Source: Flavobacterium gelidilacus DSM 15343
GTDB taxonomy: Bacteria > Bacteroidota > Bacteroidia > Flavobacteriales > Flavobacteriaceae
Assembly: GCF_000422685.1 (NCBI RefSeq)
Contig: NZ_AUGN01000004.1
Span: forward strand, 1 to 64,000
Reading direction: 5' to 3'
Length of the DNA: 64,000 bases
Under the pieces are notes generated by a model, which worked only from the letters and a program-made list of their open reading frames with translations, was not told the origin of the DNA and did no database searches. The position numbers were made by a program, and so were the translations under genes. Position 1 is the stretch's first letter. Every line of letters begins with the position of its first letter. Below, in pieces: positions 44,710 to 53,241 of this stretch.

Positions 44710-45525
44710 ATGACTACAGAACAACTATTTCAACAGATTCAAATTAAAAAATCATTTCTCTGCATTGGCTTAGATGTTGATTTAAATAAAATTCCGAAAC
44801 ACTTATTAGAGTTAGAAGATCCAATTTTCGAATTCAATAAAGCTATAATTGATGCTACTCACGATTTGTGTGTTTCTTATAAACCAAACACAGCATTTTA
44901 TGAAGCTTATGGAATTAAAGGTTGGCAATCACTTCAAAAGACTATAGAATATCTTAATTCAAATTATCCTGAAATTTTCACTATTGCTGATGCAAAACGA
45001 GGTGATATTGGAAACACTTCATCCATGTATGCCAAAGCTTTTTTTGAAGATTTGAATTTTAATTCGGTGACAGTCGCTCCATATATGGGAAAAGATTCGG
45101 TTGAACCTTTTTTAGCTTTTGAAGACAAACATACTATTATGTTAGCCTTGACTTCAAATGAAGGTGCTTTTGATTTTCAAACTAAAATTGTAGAAGGAAA
45201 AGAACTTTATAAAACAGTTTTAGAAACTTCTAAACATTGGAAAAATGCTGAAAATCTAATGTATGTAGTTGGAGCAACTAAAGCTGAATATTTTGCTGAA
45301 ATTAGAAAAATAGTTCCAAAAAGCTTTTTATTGGTTCCTGGTGTTGGAGCACAAGGAGGAAATCTGCAAGATGTTTGTAAATATGGAATGAATGATGAGG
45401 TTGGGCTTTTAATCAATTCGTCACGCGGAATTATTTATGCTTCAAACCAAGAAAATTTTGCACAAAAGGCTAGGGAAGAAGCCATGAAATTACAACAAGA
45501 AATGGAAGTTATATTGAACAAGTAG
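44710..45525 (+). CDS. pyrF: orotidine 5'-phosphate decarboxylase
   Basis: Makes UMP from OMP, the last step of de novo pyrimidine synthesis. The 271-residue protein is the long (type 2) form, with LDVDLNKIP near the start and the catalytic [10 protein letters not shown] motif (D94, K96, D99). [12 protein letters not shown] and [11 protein letters not shown] are phosphate-binding loops. It heads a plus-strand group with a small membrane protein and a BtuF-like protein (gaps 4 and -4 bp). Confidence 0.95.
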   Translation: MTTEQLFQQIQIKKSFLCIGLDVDLNKIPKHLLELEDPIFEFNKAIIDATHDLCVSYKPNTAFYEAYGIKGWQSLQKTIEYLNSNYPEIFTIADAKRGDIGNTSSMYAKAFFEDLNFNSVTVAPYMGKDSVEPFLAFEDKHTIMLALTSNEGAFDFQTKIVEGKELYKTVLETSKHWKNAENLMYVVGATKAEYFAEIRKIVPKSFLLVPGVGAQGGNLQDVCKYGMNDEVGLLINSSRGIIYASNQENFAQKAREEAMKLQQEMEVILNK

Positions 45526-45529
45526 AATT

Positions 45530-46033
45530 ATGACAAAAAAAGATTTTTTTAGAATTATTATTAAACTTTTTGGTTTGTATTCAATGATCATTTCTTTGTT
45601 TACTTTTTTACCTCGAAATATTTCTACCCTATCAATTTATAAAGAAGAAATTTGGATGATGTTTGTTATTTTAGGATCAACATTATTAATGATTACTTTT
45701 TTCTTAATTTTACTTTTTAAGACAGATTTTATTATTAATAAATTAAGTTTAGATAAAGGCTATGATGATGATAAAATAATATTTGGAAATTTTAACAATG
45801 AAGAAATATTCAAGTTTGCAATTTTATTAATAGGAGGATTTTTACTTGTAGATAATTTCCCAAGGATACTTTTTGAAATTATAAATATTTTCAAAACTAA
45901 ATCTTCAAATAATTCAATATATGGTTATGAAGTTGATTATTTTAATTTTATTGTAGGAATAATTAATTTCATGTTAGGTTTAATTCTCATAACTAATTAT
46001 AAACAAGTTTCGAATTTTTTGGATAAAAAATGA
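45530..46033 (+). CDS. four-TM membrane protein
   Basis: A 167-residue membrane protein with about four helices (12-30, 40-62, 95-115, 138-156) and short charged loops. I recognise no family. It starts 4 bp after pyrF, and its stop overlaps the start of the BtuF-like gene (ATGA). It is co-transcribed with both, but nothing links it functionally to pyrimidine synthesis. Confidence 0.55.
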   Translation: MTKKDFFRIIIKLFGLYSMIISLFTFLPRNISTLSIYKEEIWMMFVILGSTLLMITFFLILLFKTDFIINKLSLDKGYDDDKIIFGNFNNEEIFKFAILLIGGFLLVDNFPRILFEIINIFKTKSSNNSIYGYEVDYFNFIVGIINFMLGLILITNYKQVSNFLDKK

Positions 46034-46824
46034 TTAATTATAAAGACCAAATAGGGAATCATCATATTTTTGAGACAACTCCAAAACGTATTGTTTCTAT
46101 TGTTCCATCTCAAACCGAATTATTATATGATTTAGGTTTAGAAGATTCTATTGTTGGAATTACAAAATTTTGTGTGCATCCAATTCATTTCAAGGCAACA
46201 AAAACTATTGTTGGTGGAACTAAAAATGTAAATTTTGAAAAAGTAAAAGTTTTACAACCGGATGTAATTATTGCCAATAAAGAAGAAAATACTAAAGAAA
46301 TTGTAAATGAACTAAGTCAAATTTGTCCAGTTATTGTAACTGATATTTATACAGTTGAAGACAATTTACAAATGATTTTAGATTTTGGAAAGCTTTTCAG
46401 TAAAAGAGTTGAATCTCAAAAATGGCATGATAAAATCAATTTTTCTTATCAAGATTTTCAGAATTTCATTAAAGATAAACCTTCCAAAAAAGCAGCTTAT
46501 TTTATTTGGAAAAACCCACATATGGTTGCCGGAAAAGAAACGTTTATTAATACATTATTAGAATTAAATCTTTTCGAAAATATTTACAAAGAAAAAGGAA
46601 GATATCCTGAAGTAGAATTAAAAAAGATTCGTTTAGAAGGTGATCCTGATTTGGTTTTTTTGTCTTCAGAACCTTATCCTTTTAAAGATGAAGATGCTTT
46701 TGAAATCGGACGCTTTACACATCATGCTAAAACTGTTTTTGTGGACGGAGAAATGTTTTCTTGGTATGGAAGTCGAATTCTAAAATCGTTTGAATACTTC
46801 AAGCAACTACACGGAAAAATTTAG
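46030..46824 (+). CDS. BtuF-like substrate-binding protein without signal peptide
   Basis: A 264-residue protein with the helical-backbone metal-receptor fold of vitamin B12/siderophore binding proteins: PKRIVSIVPSQTELLYDLG, GGTKNVNFEKVKVLQPDVII and the LEGDPDLVFLSSEPYPF end are typical. It starts directly with the mature-like sequence (MINYKDQIGNHHIF) and has no signal peptide or lipobox, so it may be cytosolic. No permease or ATPase gene is near. It may bind a corrinoid or heme-like ligand. It overlaps the preceding gene by 4 bp. Confidence 0.72.
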   Translation: MINYKDQIGNHHIFETTPKRIVSIVPSQTELLYDLGLEDSIVGITKFCVHPIHFKATKTIVGGTKNVNFEKVKVLQPDVIIANKEENTKEIVNELSQICPVIVTDIYTVEDNLQMILDFGKLFSKRVESQKWHDKINFSYQDFQNFIKDKPSKKAAYFIWKNPHMVAGKETFINTLLELNLFENIYKEKGRYPEVELKKIRLEGDPDLVFLSSEPYPFKDEDAFEIGRFTHHAKTVFVDGEMFSWYGSRILKSFEYFKQLHGKI

Positions 46825-46837
46825 GAATAAATTAATT

Positions 46838-46867
46838 ATTGTTTTAGGCATTAAAACACTATTTTTG
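46838..46867 (+). promoter_or_regulatory. promoter of the alpha/beta-hydrolase gene
   Basis: An ATTG (46838-46841) is followed by 18 nt and TATTTTTG (46860-46867). The TTG start is only 18 nt further, so the leader would be very short. Confidence 0.5.
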
Positions 46868-46885
46868 GACCTTAAATAAATCAAT

Positions 46886-47668
46886 TTGCTTTCTTACACT
46901 ATTTATAAAAACAAAATAAGTCAAGATTGGATAACTTTTGTACATGGTGCAGGAGGAAGTTCTTCTATTTGGTTCAAACAAATAAGAGAATTCCAAAAGC
47001 ATTATAATGTTTTGCTTCTAGATTTACGTGGCCATGGAGAATCTAAAAGTATATTAAAAGTAACTTCATCAAAATATACTTTTAACGCAATTGCAGATGA
47101 TATTTTAGAAGTAATTGATTATCTAAAAATAGAAGCTTCTCATTTTGTCGGGATTTCTTTAGGAACAATTTTAATTCGTCAATTAGCAGAAAATCATCCA
47201 ACAAGAGTAAAAAGTATGATTCTAGGTGGTGCTATTTTAAAAATGAACTTTCGCTCTCAAATATTAATGAAAGTCGGAAATGTTTTTAAACACGTCTTAC
47301 CTTATTTGATTTTATATAAATTGTTTGCTTTTATAATAATGCCAAAAGCAAACCACAAGCAATCAAGATTATTTTTTATTAATGAAGCTAAAAAGTTATA
47401 CCAAAAAGAATTTATAAAATGGTTTAAACTTACAGCAGAAATAAATCCTTTACTAAAATATTTTAGACAAATTGAATTAAATATACCAACTTTATATGTA
47501 ATGGGAAGTGAAGATTATATGTTTTTACCATCCATTAAGGAAGTTGTGAAAAGCCATTATAATTCTTCGAAGTTAAATGTTATTGAAGATTGTGGTCATG
47601 TTGTTAATATAGAACAGGCACAAAAATTCAATGAAGTTTCTATTCAATTCCTGAAAAATTTGGCATAA
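46886..47668 (+). CDS. alpha/beta-hydrolase fold protein
   Basis: A 260-residue hydrolase with an N-terminal HGAGGSSSIWF oxyanion loop, the LLLDLRGHGES strand, the nucleophile elbow GISLG (S91) and a late DCGHVVNIEQ histidine. It may be a lipase, esterase or a cofactor-pathway hydrolase. The start is TTG at 46886: an in-frame TAA lies three codons upstream and the next in-frame ATG is more than 100 codons in, so the fold requires TTG. It follows a short leader after its own promoter. Confidence 0.78.
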   Translation: MLSYTIYKNKISQDWITFVHGAGGSSSIWFKQIREFQKHYNVLLLDLRGHGESKSILKVTSSKYTFNAIADDILEVIDYLKIEASHFVGISLGTILIRQLAENHPTRVKSMILGGAILKMNFRSQILMKVGNVFKHVLPYLILYKLFAFIIMPKANHKQSRLFFINEAKKLYQKEFIKWFKLTAEINPLLKYFRQIELNIPTLYVMGSEDYMFLPSIKEVVKSHYNSSKLNVIEDCGHVVNIEQAQKFNEVSIQFLKNLA

Positions 47669-47835
47669 AAAAAAACCGATAGCTTCTGACTAACGATTTC
47701 TTTTTTACTAACTAACTCAACCAAACTTATTTGTTTTTCAACACTACAAATGTCGTCAATATTTTTTTAGTCAATGTTAATTGTATGTTATTTATATGTT
47801 ATTGATTTCTAAAATTTTAGAAACAAATAAACAGA

Positions 47836-48549
47836 CTATTTTTTGTCTTGCAAAGCAAATACTTTTTTCAATAAATCGGAACTTCTTGAGCTAAAGTTAG
47901 TTCTGATGTTTTGCTCTTCAACAGCTATCATTTTAAAGACACCTTCCATTGCTTTAGTTGTTGTATAATCTGTTAAATCTGGATTCACTTTAGTAATAAA
48001 AGGAAGACTGTTGTATTTTGTTATAATGTTTGTCCAAACTTTATCAGCTCCAACTTTTGCGAACGAACTTTTAATTACAGGGTTGAATTTTGAATATAAA
48101 GCAGTAGAAGTAGAACTCTGTAAATAAGTTGTTGCAGCAACATTATCACCCATTAAAATATTTTTTGCATCATTAAAAGACATGTTTTTTACAGCATTTA
48201 CAAAAATTGGAGTAGCCTCTTTAACCGCATCTTCAGCAGCTCTGTTTAAAACCTTTAAACCTTCATCAGCTAAACTAGAAAGCCCAATTTGTCTTAACTT
48301 GGTATCAACTGTTTGTAATTCTTGGGGTAACAATATTTTTACAGCTTCATTTTTTAAAAAACCATCTGTTGCCGTTAATTTTGAAACTTGTTTTTCGATA
48401 CCATTATCTAAAGCTTCTTTTAATCCATTAGCAATATCTAATTGACTTAATCCCACTGTTCCTTGAGGAAGTTGATCGACAACTTGTTGTAATTCTGCAC
48501 ATCCTGAAAAAATTGTTGTGGCAAATACTACTAAAAATATTTTTTTCAT
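47836..48549 (-). CDS. DUF4197 lipoprotein
   Basis: A 237-residue lipoprotein (lipobox TIFSGCAEL, C17) with the DUF4197 landmarks SQLDIANGLKEALDNGIEK, a middle KILLPQELQTVDTKLRQIG and a C-terminal YTTTKAMEGVFKMIAVEE. DUF4197 is an all-helical periplasmic family of unknown function, common in Bacteroidota and Proteobacteria. It is divergent from the IcmF gene and has a good promoter (48582-48611). A short imperfect hairpin follows at about 47675-47707. Confidence 0.88.
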   Translation of the reverse strand: MKKIFLVVFATTIFSGCAELQQVVDQLPQGTVGLSQLDIANGLKEALDNGIEKQVSKLTATDGFLKNEAVKILLPQELQTVDTKLRQIGLSSLADEGLKVLNRAAEDAVKEATPIFVNAVKNMSFNDAKNILMGDNVAATTYLQSSTSTALYSKFNPVIKSSFAKVGADKVWTNIITKYNSLPFITKVNPDLTDYTTTKAMEGVFKMIAVEEQNIRTNFSSRSSDLLKKVFALQDKK

Positions 48550-48581
48550 TTTAATTGTTTTTTAATTAATTATTAGATGTG

Positions 48582-48611
48582 CAAATATAGTGCCTCAATT
48601 TAGAATTCAAA
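48582..48611 (-). promoter_or_regulatory. DUF4197 gene promoter
   Basis: On the minus strand TTTG (48608-48611) is followed by 18 nt and TATATTTG (48582-48589), then CAC, a good Bacteroidota promoter. Confidence 0.7.
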
Positions 48612-48650
48612 TTTTAAAATATTTAAATCGTATAAAATTTATTTAATTCG

Positions 48651-48660
48651 TAAATTGCAC
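48651..48660 (+). promoter_or_regulatory. weak -7 element for IcmF
   Basis: TAAATTGCAC resembles the TAnnTTTGCAC form but lacks one T. It lies about 26 nt before the ATG at 48686. Confidence 0.4.
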
Positions 48661-48685
48661 CATTAAAAATTGATAATTATTTAAA

Positions 48686-51600
48686 ATGGAACCACAGTTA
48701 CCTTATACTCCTATTAATAAAGTAAGAATTGTTACAGCTGCCTCACTTTTTGATGGTCATGATGCTGCAATTAATATCATGAGAAGAATTATCCAATCAA
48801 CAGGTTGTGAAGTAATTCATCTTGGACATGATAGAAGCGTTGATGAAGTAGTAAACACAGCTATTCAAGAAGATGCAAATGCTATCGCAATGACTTCGTA
48901 TCAAGGAGGACATACAGAATATTTAAAATACATGCACGATTTACTTAAGGAAAAAGGTGCTAGTCACATAAAAATATTTGCTGGAGGAGGAGGAGTTATT
49001 CTTCCAACAGAAATTAAAGAATTAGAAGCTTACGGAGTAGAAAAAATATATTCTCCCGATGATGGTCGTGCCATGGGATTACAAGGAATGATTAACGATT
49101 TAGTAAAACGTTCTGATTATCCTATTGGTGATAAATTAAACGGTGAATTTAATCATTTAGAGGAAAAAGTTCCTACAGCAATTGCTAGAATTATTTCTTC
49201 GGCAGAAAATTTTCCTGAAATTGCAAAGGAAACTATGGATGCCATTCACAAAAAGAATGAAACTTCAAAAACTCCGGTATTAGGAATTACAGGAACAGGT
49301 GGAGCAGGTAAATCTTCTTTAGTTGATGAATTAGTTAGACGTTTTTTAATTGATTTTCCTGAAAAAACTATCGGATTAATTTCAGTCGATCCATCAAAAA
49401 GAAAAACTGGTGGAGCTTTATTAGGAGATAGAATTCGTATGAATGCTATCAATAATCCTAGAGTTTATATGCGTTCGTTAGCAACTCGTCAATCTAATTT
49501 AGCTTTGTCGAAATATGTAAATGAAGCCATTCAAGTATTAAAAGCAGCAAAATATGATTTAATTATTCTTGAAACTTCTGGAATTGGTCAGTCAGATACA
49601 GAAATCATCGAACATTCTGATGTATCTTTATATGTAATGACACCAGAATTTGGAGCTGCAACACAATTAGAAAAAATCGATATGTTGGATTTTGCTGATT
49701 TAGTAGCTTTAAATAAATTTGACAAACGTGGAGCTTTAGATGCTATTCGCGATGTTAAAAAACAATACCAACGCAATCATAATCTTTGGGATGTAAATCC
49801 TGACGAAATGCCTGTGTTTGGAACAATTGCTTCTCAATTCAACGATCCTGGAATGAACACTTTATATAAATCTATCATGGATAAAATGGTAGAAAAAACA
49901 GGTGTTGATTTAAAATCGACTTTCGAAATTACACGTGAAATGAGTGAGAAAATTTATGTTATTCCACCACACAGAACACGTTATTTGTCTGAAATTGCTG
50001 AAAGTAATAGAAAATATGATGAAACGGCTTTAACGCAAGTTGAGGTAGCTCAAAAATTATACGGAATTTTCAAAACTATTGAATCGGTTAACGGAAATCT
50101 TCCTGAAATAGATAAAGCAGGAATCGTAGCCGAATCCTTAAATAGAACAGAAGAAAATAAAGTGTTTTTAGAATTGTTAACGCAACAATTTGATAAAATA
50201 AAAATGGACTTAGACGCATATAACTGGGAAGTAATTCTTACTTGGGATGAAAAAGTTCAGAAATATAAAAATCCTTTTTACACGTTTAAAGTTCGTGATA
50301 AAGAAATAAAAATTGCAACGCATACCGAATCTTTATCGCATTCTCAAATTCCTAAAATATCGTTACCAAAATACCAAGCTTGGGGAGATATTTTAAAATG
50401 GAATTTACAAGAAAATGTGCCTGGAGAATTTCCATTCGCATCAGGATTATATCCTTTTAAAAGAGAAGGAGAAGATCCAAGTAGGATGTTTGCTGGTGAA
50501 GGTGGACCAGAAAGAACTAACAAACGTTTCCATTATGTGAGTCAAGGAATGCCAGCAAAACGTTTATCAACAGCTTTTGATAGTGTAACATTATATGGAA
50601 ATGACCCAGATTTACGTCCAGATATTTATGGAAAAATCGGAAATGCTGGAGTTTCAATTTGTTGTTTAGATGATGCTAAAAAATTGTATTCAGGTTTCGA
50701 TTTGAGTCATGCTTTAACATCAGTTTCAATGACAATTAATGGACCAGCACCAATGTTGTTAGGTTTCTTTATGAATGCAGCCATCGATCAAAACTGTGAA
50801 AAATACATTGTTGAAAATGGTTTAGAAAAAGAAACAGAAGCTAAAATTGAAGCAATTTATAAAGCTAAAGGAACAAAAAGACCAAAATACCAAGGAAATT
50901 TACCAGAAAGCAATAACGGTTTAGGTTTAATGCTTTTAGGAGTAACAGGTGATCAGGTTTTACCTTTAGATGTATATAATGAGATAAAAGTAAAAACATT
51001 ATCACAAGTTCGTGGAACGGTTCAAGCTGATATTTTGAAAGAAGATCAAGCACAAAACACTTGTATTTTCTCTACAGAATTTGCTTTACGTTTAATGGGT
51101 GATGTGCAAGAATATTTCATCAAGCAAAACGTTCGTAATTTCTATTCGGTTTCAATTTCAGGATATCATATTGCTGAAGCTGGAGCAAATCCTATCACAC
51201 AATTAGCTTTCACACTTTCTAATGGTTTCACTTATGTGGAATATTATTTAAGTCGTGGAATGAACATTAACGATTTCGGACCAAACTTATCATTCTTCTT
51301 TTCTAACGGAGTTGATCCTGAATATGCTGTAATTGGTCGTGTTGCTCGTAAAATTTGGGCAAAAGCTTTGAAAGCTAAATATGGTGCAAATGAAAGAGCA
51401 CAAATGTTAAAATATCACATTCAAACTTCAGGACGTTCCTTACATGCACAAGAAATTGATTTCAATGATATTCGTACAACTTTACAAGCTTTGTATGCGA
51501 TTTACGATAACTGTAATTCATTACATACAAATGCTTATGATGAAGCTATTACAACACCAACAGAAGAATCAGTGCGTAGAGCAATGGCAATTCAGTTGAT

Positions 51601-52111
51601 TATTAATAAAGAATTAGGTTTAGCAAAAAACGAAAATCCAATTCAAGGTTCATTCATTATTGAAGAATTAACTGATTTAGTAGAAGAAGCAGTTTTAACG
51701 GAATTTGATAGAATTACAGAAAGAGGTGGAGTTTTAGGTGCCATGGAAACGATGTACCAAAGAAGTAAAATTCAAGAAGAATCAATGCATTACGAAATGT
51801 TGAAACACACAGGAGAATTTCCAATTATTGGTGTAAATACATTCTTGAGTTCAAAAGGTTCTCCAACTGTAATTCCAGCTGAGGTTATTCGTGCTACAGA
51901 AGAGGAAAAACAATATCAAATAGATATGTTAAAACAATTGCATATCACTTATGAAGATATAGTAGAAGAGCAATTAACTAAATTACAAGATGCAGCCATC
52001 AAAAACGAAAACTTATTTGAATTATTAATGGAAGCAACAAAAGTATGTTCATTAGGTCAAATTACAAACGGTTTGTTTGAAGTTGGTGGGCAATATAGAC
52101 GTAATATGTAA
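48686..52111 (+). CDS. icmF: fused isobutyryl-CoA mutase (IcmF)
   Basis: A 1141-residue adenosylcobalamin enzyme, with domains in the IcmF order. The N-terminal B12-binding domain has FDGHDAAIN (H25 is the lower axial ligand) and a GGGGVI loop. The middle MeaI-like G-protein chaperone has [10 protein letters not shown] and [11 protein letters not shown]. The C-terminal TIM-barrel mutase starts near residue 560. Where MCM has Tyr89 and Arg207, this protein has F602 (RMFAGEG) and Q790 (DQAQNT), the isobutyryl-CoA/butyryl-CoA choice and not methylmalonyl-CoA. It interconverts isobutyryl- and n-butyryl-CoA and protects or reloads B12 through its GTPase. It is monocistronic and ends with a strong terminator. 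Confidence 0.9.
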   Translation: MEPQLPYTPINKVRIVTAASLFDGHDAAINIMRRIIQSTGCEVIHLGHDRSVDEVVNTAIQEDANAIAMTSYQGGHTEYLKYMHDLLKEKGASHIKIFAGGGGVILPTEIKELEAYGVEKIYSPDDGRAMGLQGMINDLVKRSDYPIGDKLNGEFNHLEEKVPTAIARIISSAENFPEIAKETMDAIHKKNETSKTPVLGITGTGGAGKSSLVDELVRRFLIDFPEKTIGLISVDPSKRKTGGALLGDRIRMNAINNPRVYMRSLATRQSNLALSKYVNEAIQVLKAAKYDLIILETSGIGQSDTEIIEHSDVSLYVMTPEFGAATQLEKIDMLDFADLVALNKFDKRGALDAIRDVKKQYQRNHNLWDVNPDEMPVFGTIASQFNDPGMNTLYKSIMDKMVEKTGVDLKSTFEITREMSEKIYVIPPHRTRYLSEIAESNRKYDETALTQVEVAQKLYGIFKTIESVNGNLPEIDKAGIVAESLNRTEENKVFLELLTQQFDKIKMDLDAYNWEVILTWDEKVQKYKNPFYTFKVRDKEIKIATHTESLSHSQIPKISLPKYQAWGDILKWNLQENVPGEFPFASGLYPFKREGEDPSRMFAGEGGPERTNKRFHYVSQGMPAKRLSTAFDSVTLYGNDPDLRPDIYGKIGNAGVSICCLDDAKKLYSGFDLSHALTSVSMTINGPAPMLLGFFMNAAIDQNCEKYIVENGLEKETEAKIEAIYKAKGTKRPKYQGNLPESNNGLGLMLLGVTGDQVLPLDVYNEIKVKTLSQVRGTVQADILKEDQAQNTCIFSTEFALRLMGDVQEYFIKQNVRNFYSVSISGYHIAEAGANPITQLAFTLSNGFTYVEYYLSRGMNINDFGPNLSFFFSNGVDPEYAVIGRVARKIWAKALKAKYGANERAQMLKYHIQTSGRSLHAQEIDFNDIRTTLQALYAIYDNCNSLHTNAYDEAITTPTEESVRRAMAIQLIINKELGLAKNENPIQGSFIIEELTDLVEEAVLTEFDRITERGGVLGAMETMYQRSKIQEESMHYEMLKHTGEFPIIGVNTFLSSKGSPTVIPAEVIRATEEEKQYQIDMLKQLHITYEDIVEEQLTKLQDAAIKNENLFELLMEATKVCSLGQITNGLFEVGGQYRRNM

Positions 52112-52128
52112 TAAAGTTCTTGTCCTAT

Positions 52129-52163
52129 AAAAAAAGGTCAAACTTAATAGTTTGACCTTTTTT
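52129..52163 (+). terminator. icmF terminator
   Basis: AAAAAAGGTCAAAC (52130-52143) pairs with GTTTGACCTTTTTT (52150-52163) across a 6-nt loop. Confidence 0.92.
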
Positions 52164-52180
52164 ATTTTTATAGTTTAATT

Positions 52181-52726
52181 TTAAAAAGAGTGTTCGTGTT
52201 TACCTTCTTTTATTTCTTCAATCATTTTTTTATTGAAAGCTGGTAAATCATCTGGATTTCTACTTGTTACTAAACCTTTGTCAACTACAACTTCTTTGTC
52301 TTGCCATTCAACACCTGCATTCATCAAGTCAGTTTTGATAGAAGGATAAGAAGTCATTTTTCTGCCTTCGACTACACCCGCGCTTATTAATGTTTGTGGT
52401 CCATGACATATAGCTGCAACTGGTTTTCCTACTTCAAAAAAAGCTTTTACAAATGCTAAGGCCTTTTCATTTGTTCGTAAATTATCAGGATTAATAACTC
52501 CACCAGGAAGCATTAATGCATCGTAATCACTTGGATTAGCATTTTCTAATGTTTTATCTACTTTATATGATTTTCCCCAATCTGTCGAAGCCCATGATTT
52601 AATACTGTCTGTTTCTGGACTAACAATTTCTGTTAACCAACCTTCTTTTTCTAATGCTTCTTTAGGTGATGTTAATTCAATTTCTTCAAAACCATTAGTA
52701 GCTAAAATCGCTATTTTCTTTTTCAT
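52181..52726 (-). CDS. DJ-1/PfpI (type 1 glutamine amidotransferase-like) protein
   Basis: A 181-residue DJ-1/PfpI family protein, with E15 in NGFEEIE, the nucleophile C107 in AAICHGPQTLI and H108. It resembles YhbO/PH1704 proteins, proposed to act as protein deglycases or proteases in stress. It is transcribed alone. Its promoter contains the tandem direct repeats of the stress set, which fits stress induction. Confidence 0.9.
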   Translation of the reverse strand: MKKKIAILATNGFEEIELTSPKEALEKEGWLTEIVSPETDSIKSWASTDWGKSYKVDKTLENANPSDYDALMLPGGVINPDNLRTNEKALAFVKAFFEVGKPVAAICHGPQTLISAGVVEGRKMTSYPSIKTDLMNAGVEWQDKEVVVDKGLVTSRNPDDLPAFNKKMIEEIKEGKHEHSF

Positions 52727-52762
52727 AATTAAAAATTTAAGATTAATAATAATTTGATGGTG

Positions 52763-52822
52763 TAAAAGTATTGCTAATCCTTCTTATATTATTTACATGA
52801 TTTTTACTTTTAATTACAGAAT
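52763..52822 (-). promoter_or_regulatory. tandem-repeat stress promoter of the DJ-1/PfpI gene
   Basis: Minus strand: distal ATTCTGTAA (52814-52822), proximal ATCATGTAA (52793-52801), 21 bp apart, and TACTTTTA (52763-52770) after 22 bp. Confidence 0.68.
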
Positions 52823-52867
52823 ATTAAGGCAATAAATAAGAGATTTCAATTTGAAAGATCTTTATGA

Positions 52868-53086
52868 TTATTCCTTGTTTATTGAATAAACTCCGCTACC
52901 CAATAAAACTATAGCTAATCCAATGTATATAAAGCCTTGTTCTTTTCCAGAATCATTAGAGGCATCGATTTTTAATCCTAAAACGTTAAGTTCAGCACTG
53001 TTGTTTGCAACTTTATTAATGCCTAAATAACCTAGATATAAGGATCCAAGAATTAAAACAATTCCGATGATTTTACTAATTTTCAT
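52868..53086 (-). CDS. small two-TM membrane protein (DUF3185-like)
   Basis: A 72-residue protein with two membrane helices (about 5-24 and 50-68) around a polar loop (NNSAELNVLGLKIDASNDSG). It resembles small stress-linked membrane proteins of the DUF3185 type, though the match is weak. The promoter has the tandem-repeat pattern and a good -7 box. Function unknown. Confidence 0.6.
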   Translation of the reverse strand: MKISKIIGIVLILGSLYLGYLGINKVANNSAELNVLGLKIDASNDSGKEQGFIYIGLAIVLLGSGVYSINKE

Positions 53087-53111
53087 AATTTTTAGTTTAA
53101 AAGTTATCTTG

Positions 53112-53171
53112 CAAAATTATATGTAAACCCAACTTATTAATTTACATAGTATTCATTACTTTTAATATAAT
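53112..53171 (-). promoter_or_regulatory. tandem-repeat stress promoter of the 72-aa membrane protein gene
   Basis: Minus strand: distal ATTATATTA (53163-53171), proximal ACTATGTAA (53142-53150), 21 bp apart, and the good -7 box TAATTTTG (53112-53119) after 22 bp. Each repeat has one mismatch to the consensus. Confidence 0.55.
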
Positions 53172-53182
53172 TTCCATATAAA

Positions 53183-53216
53183 GTAAAAAAAAAGGCCTTT
53201 CTTTCGAAAGACCTTT
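53183..53216 (-). terminator. terminator of the T9SS cargo gene
   Basis: AAAAGGCCTTTC and GAAAGACCTTTT form the stem with one mismatch, and an A-run upstream gives a U-tract on the minus-strand transcript. Confidence 0.82.
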
Positions 53217-53241
53217 TAGGTTAATCAGAATTAATAACAAC

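Noticed and set aside
47675..47707. Possible terminator between the hydrolase and DUF4197 genes
   Set aside because: The stem has a mismatch and few pairs. T-runs are present, but the hairpin is too weak to list as a feature.
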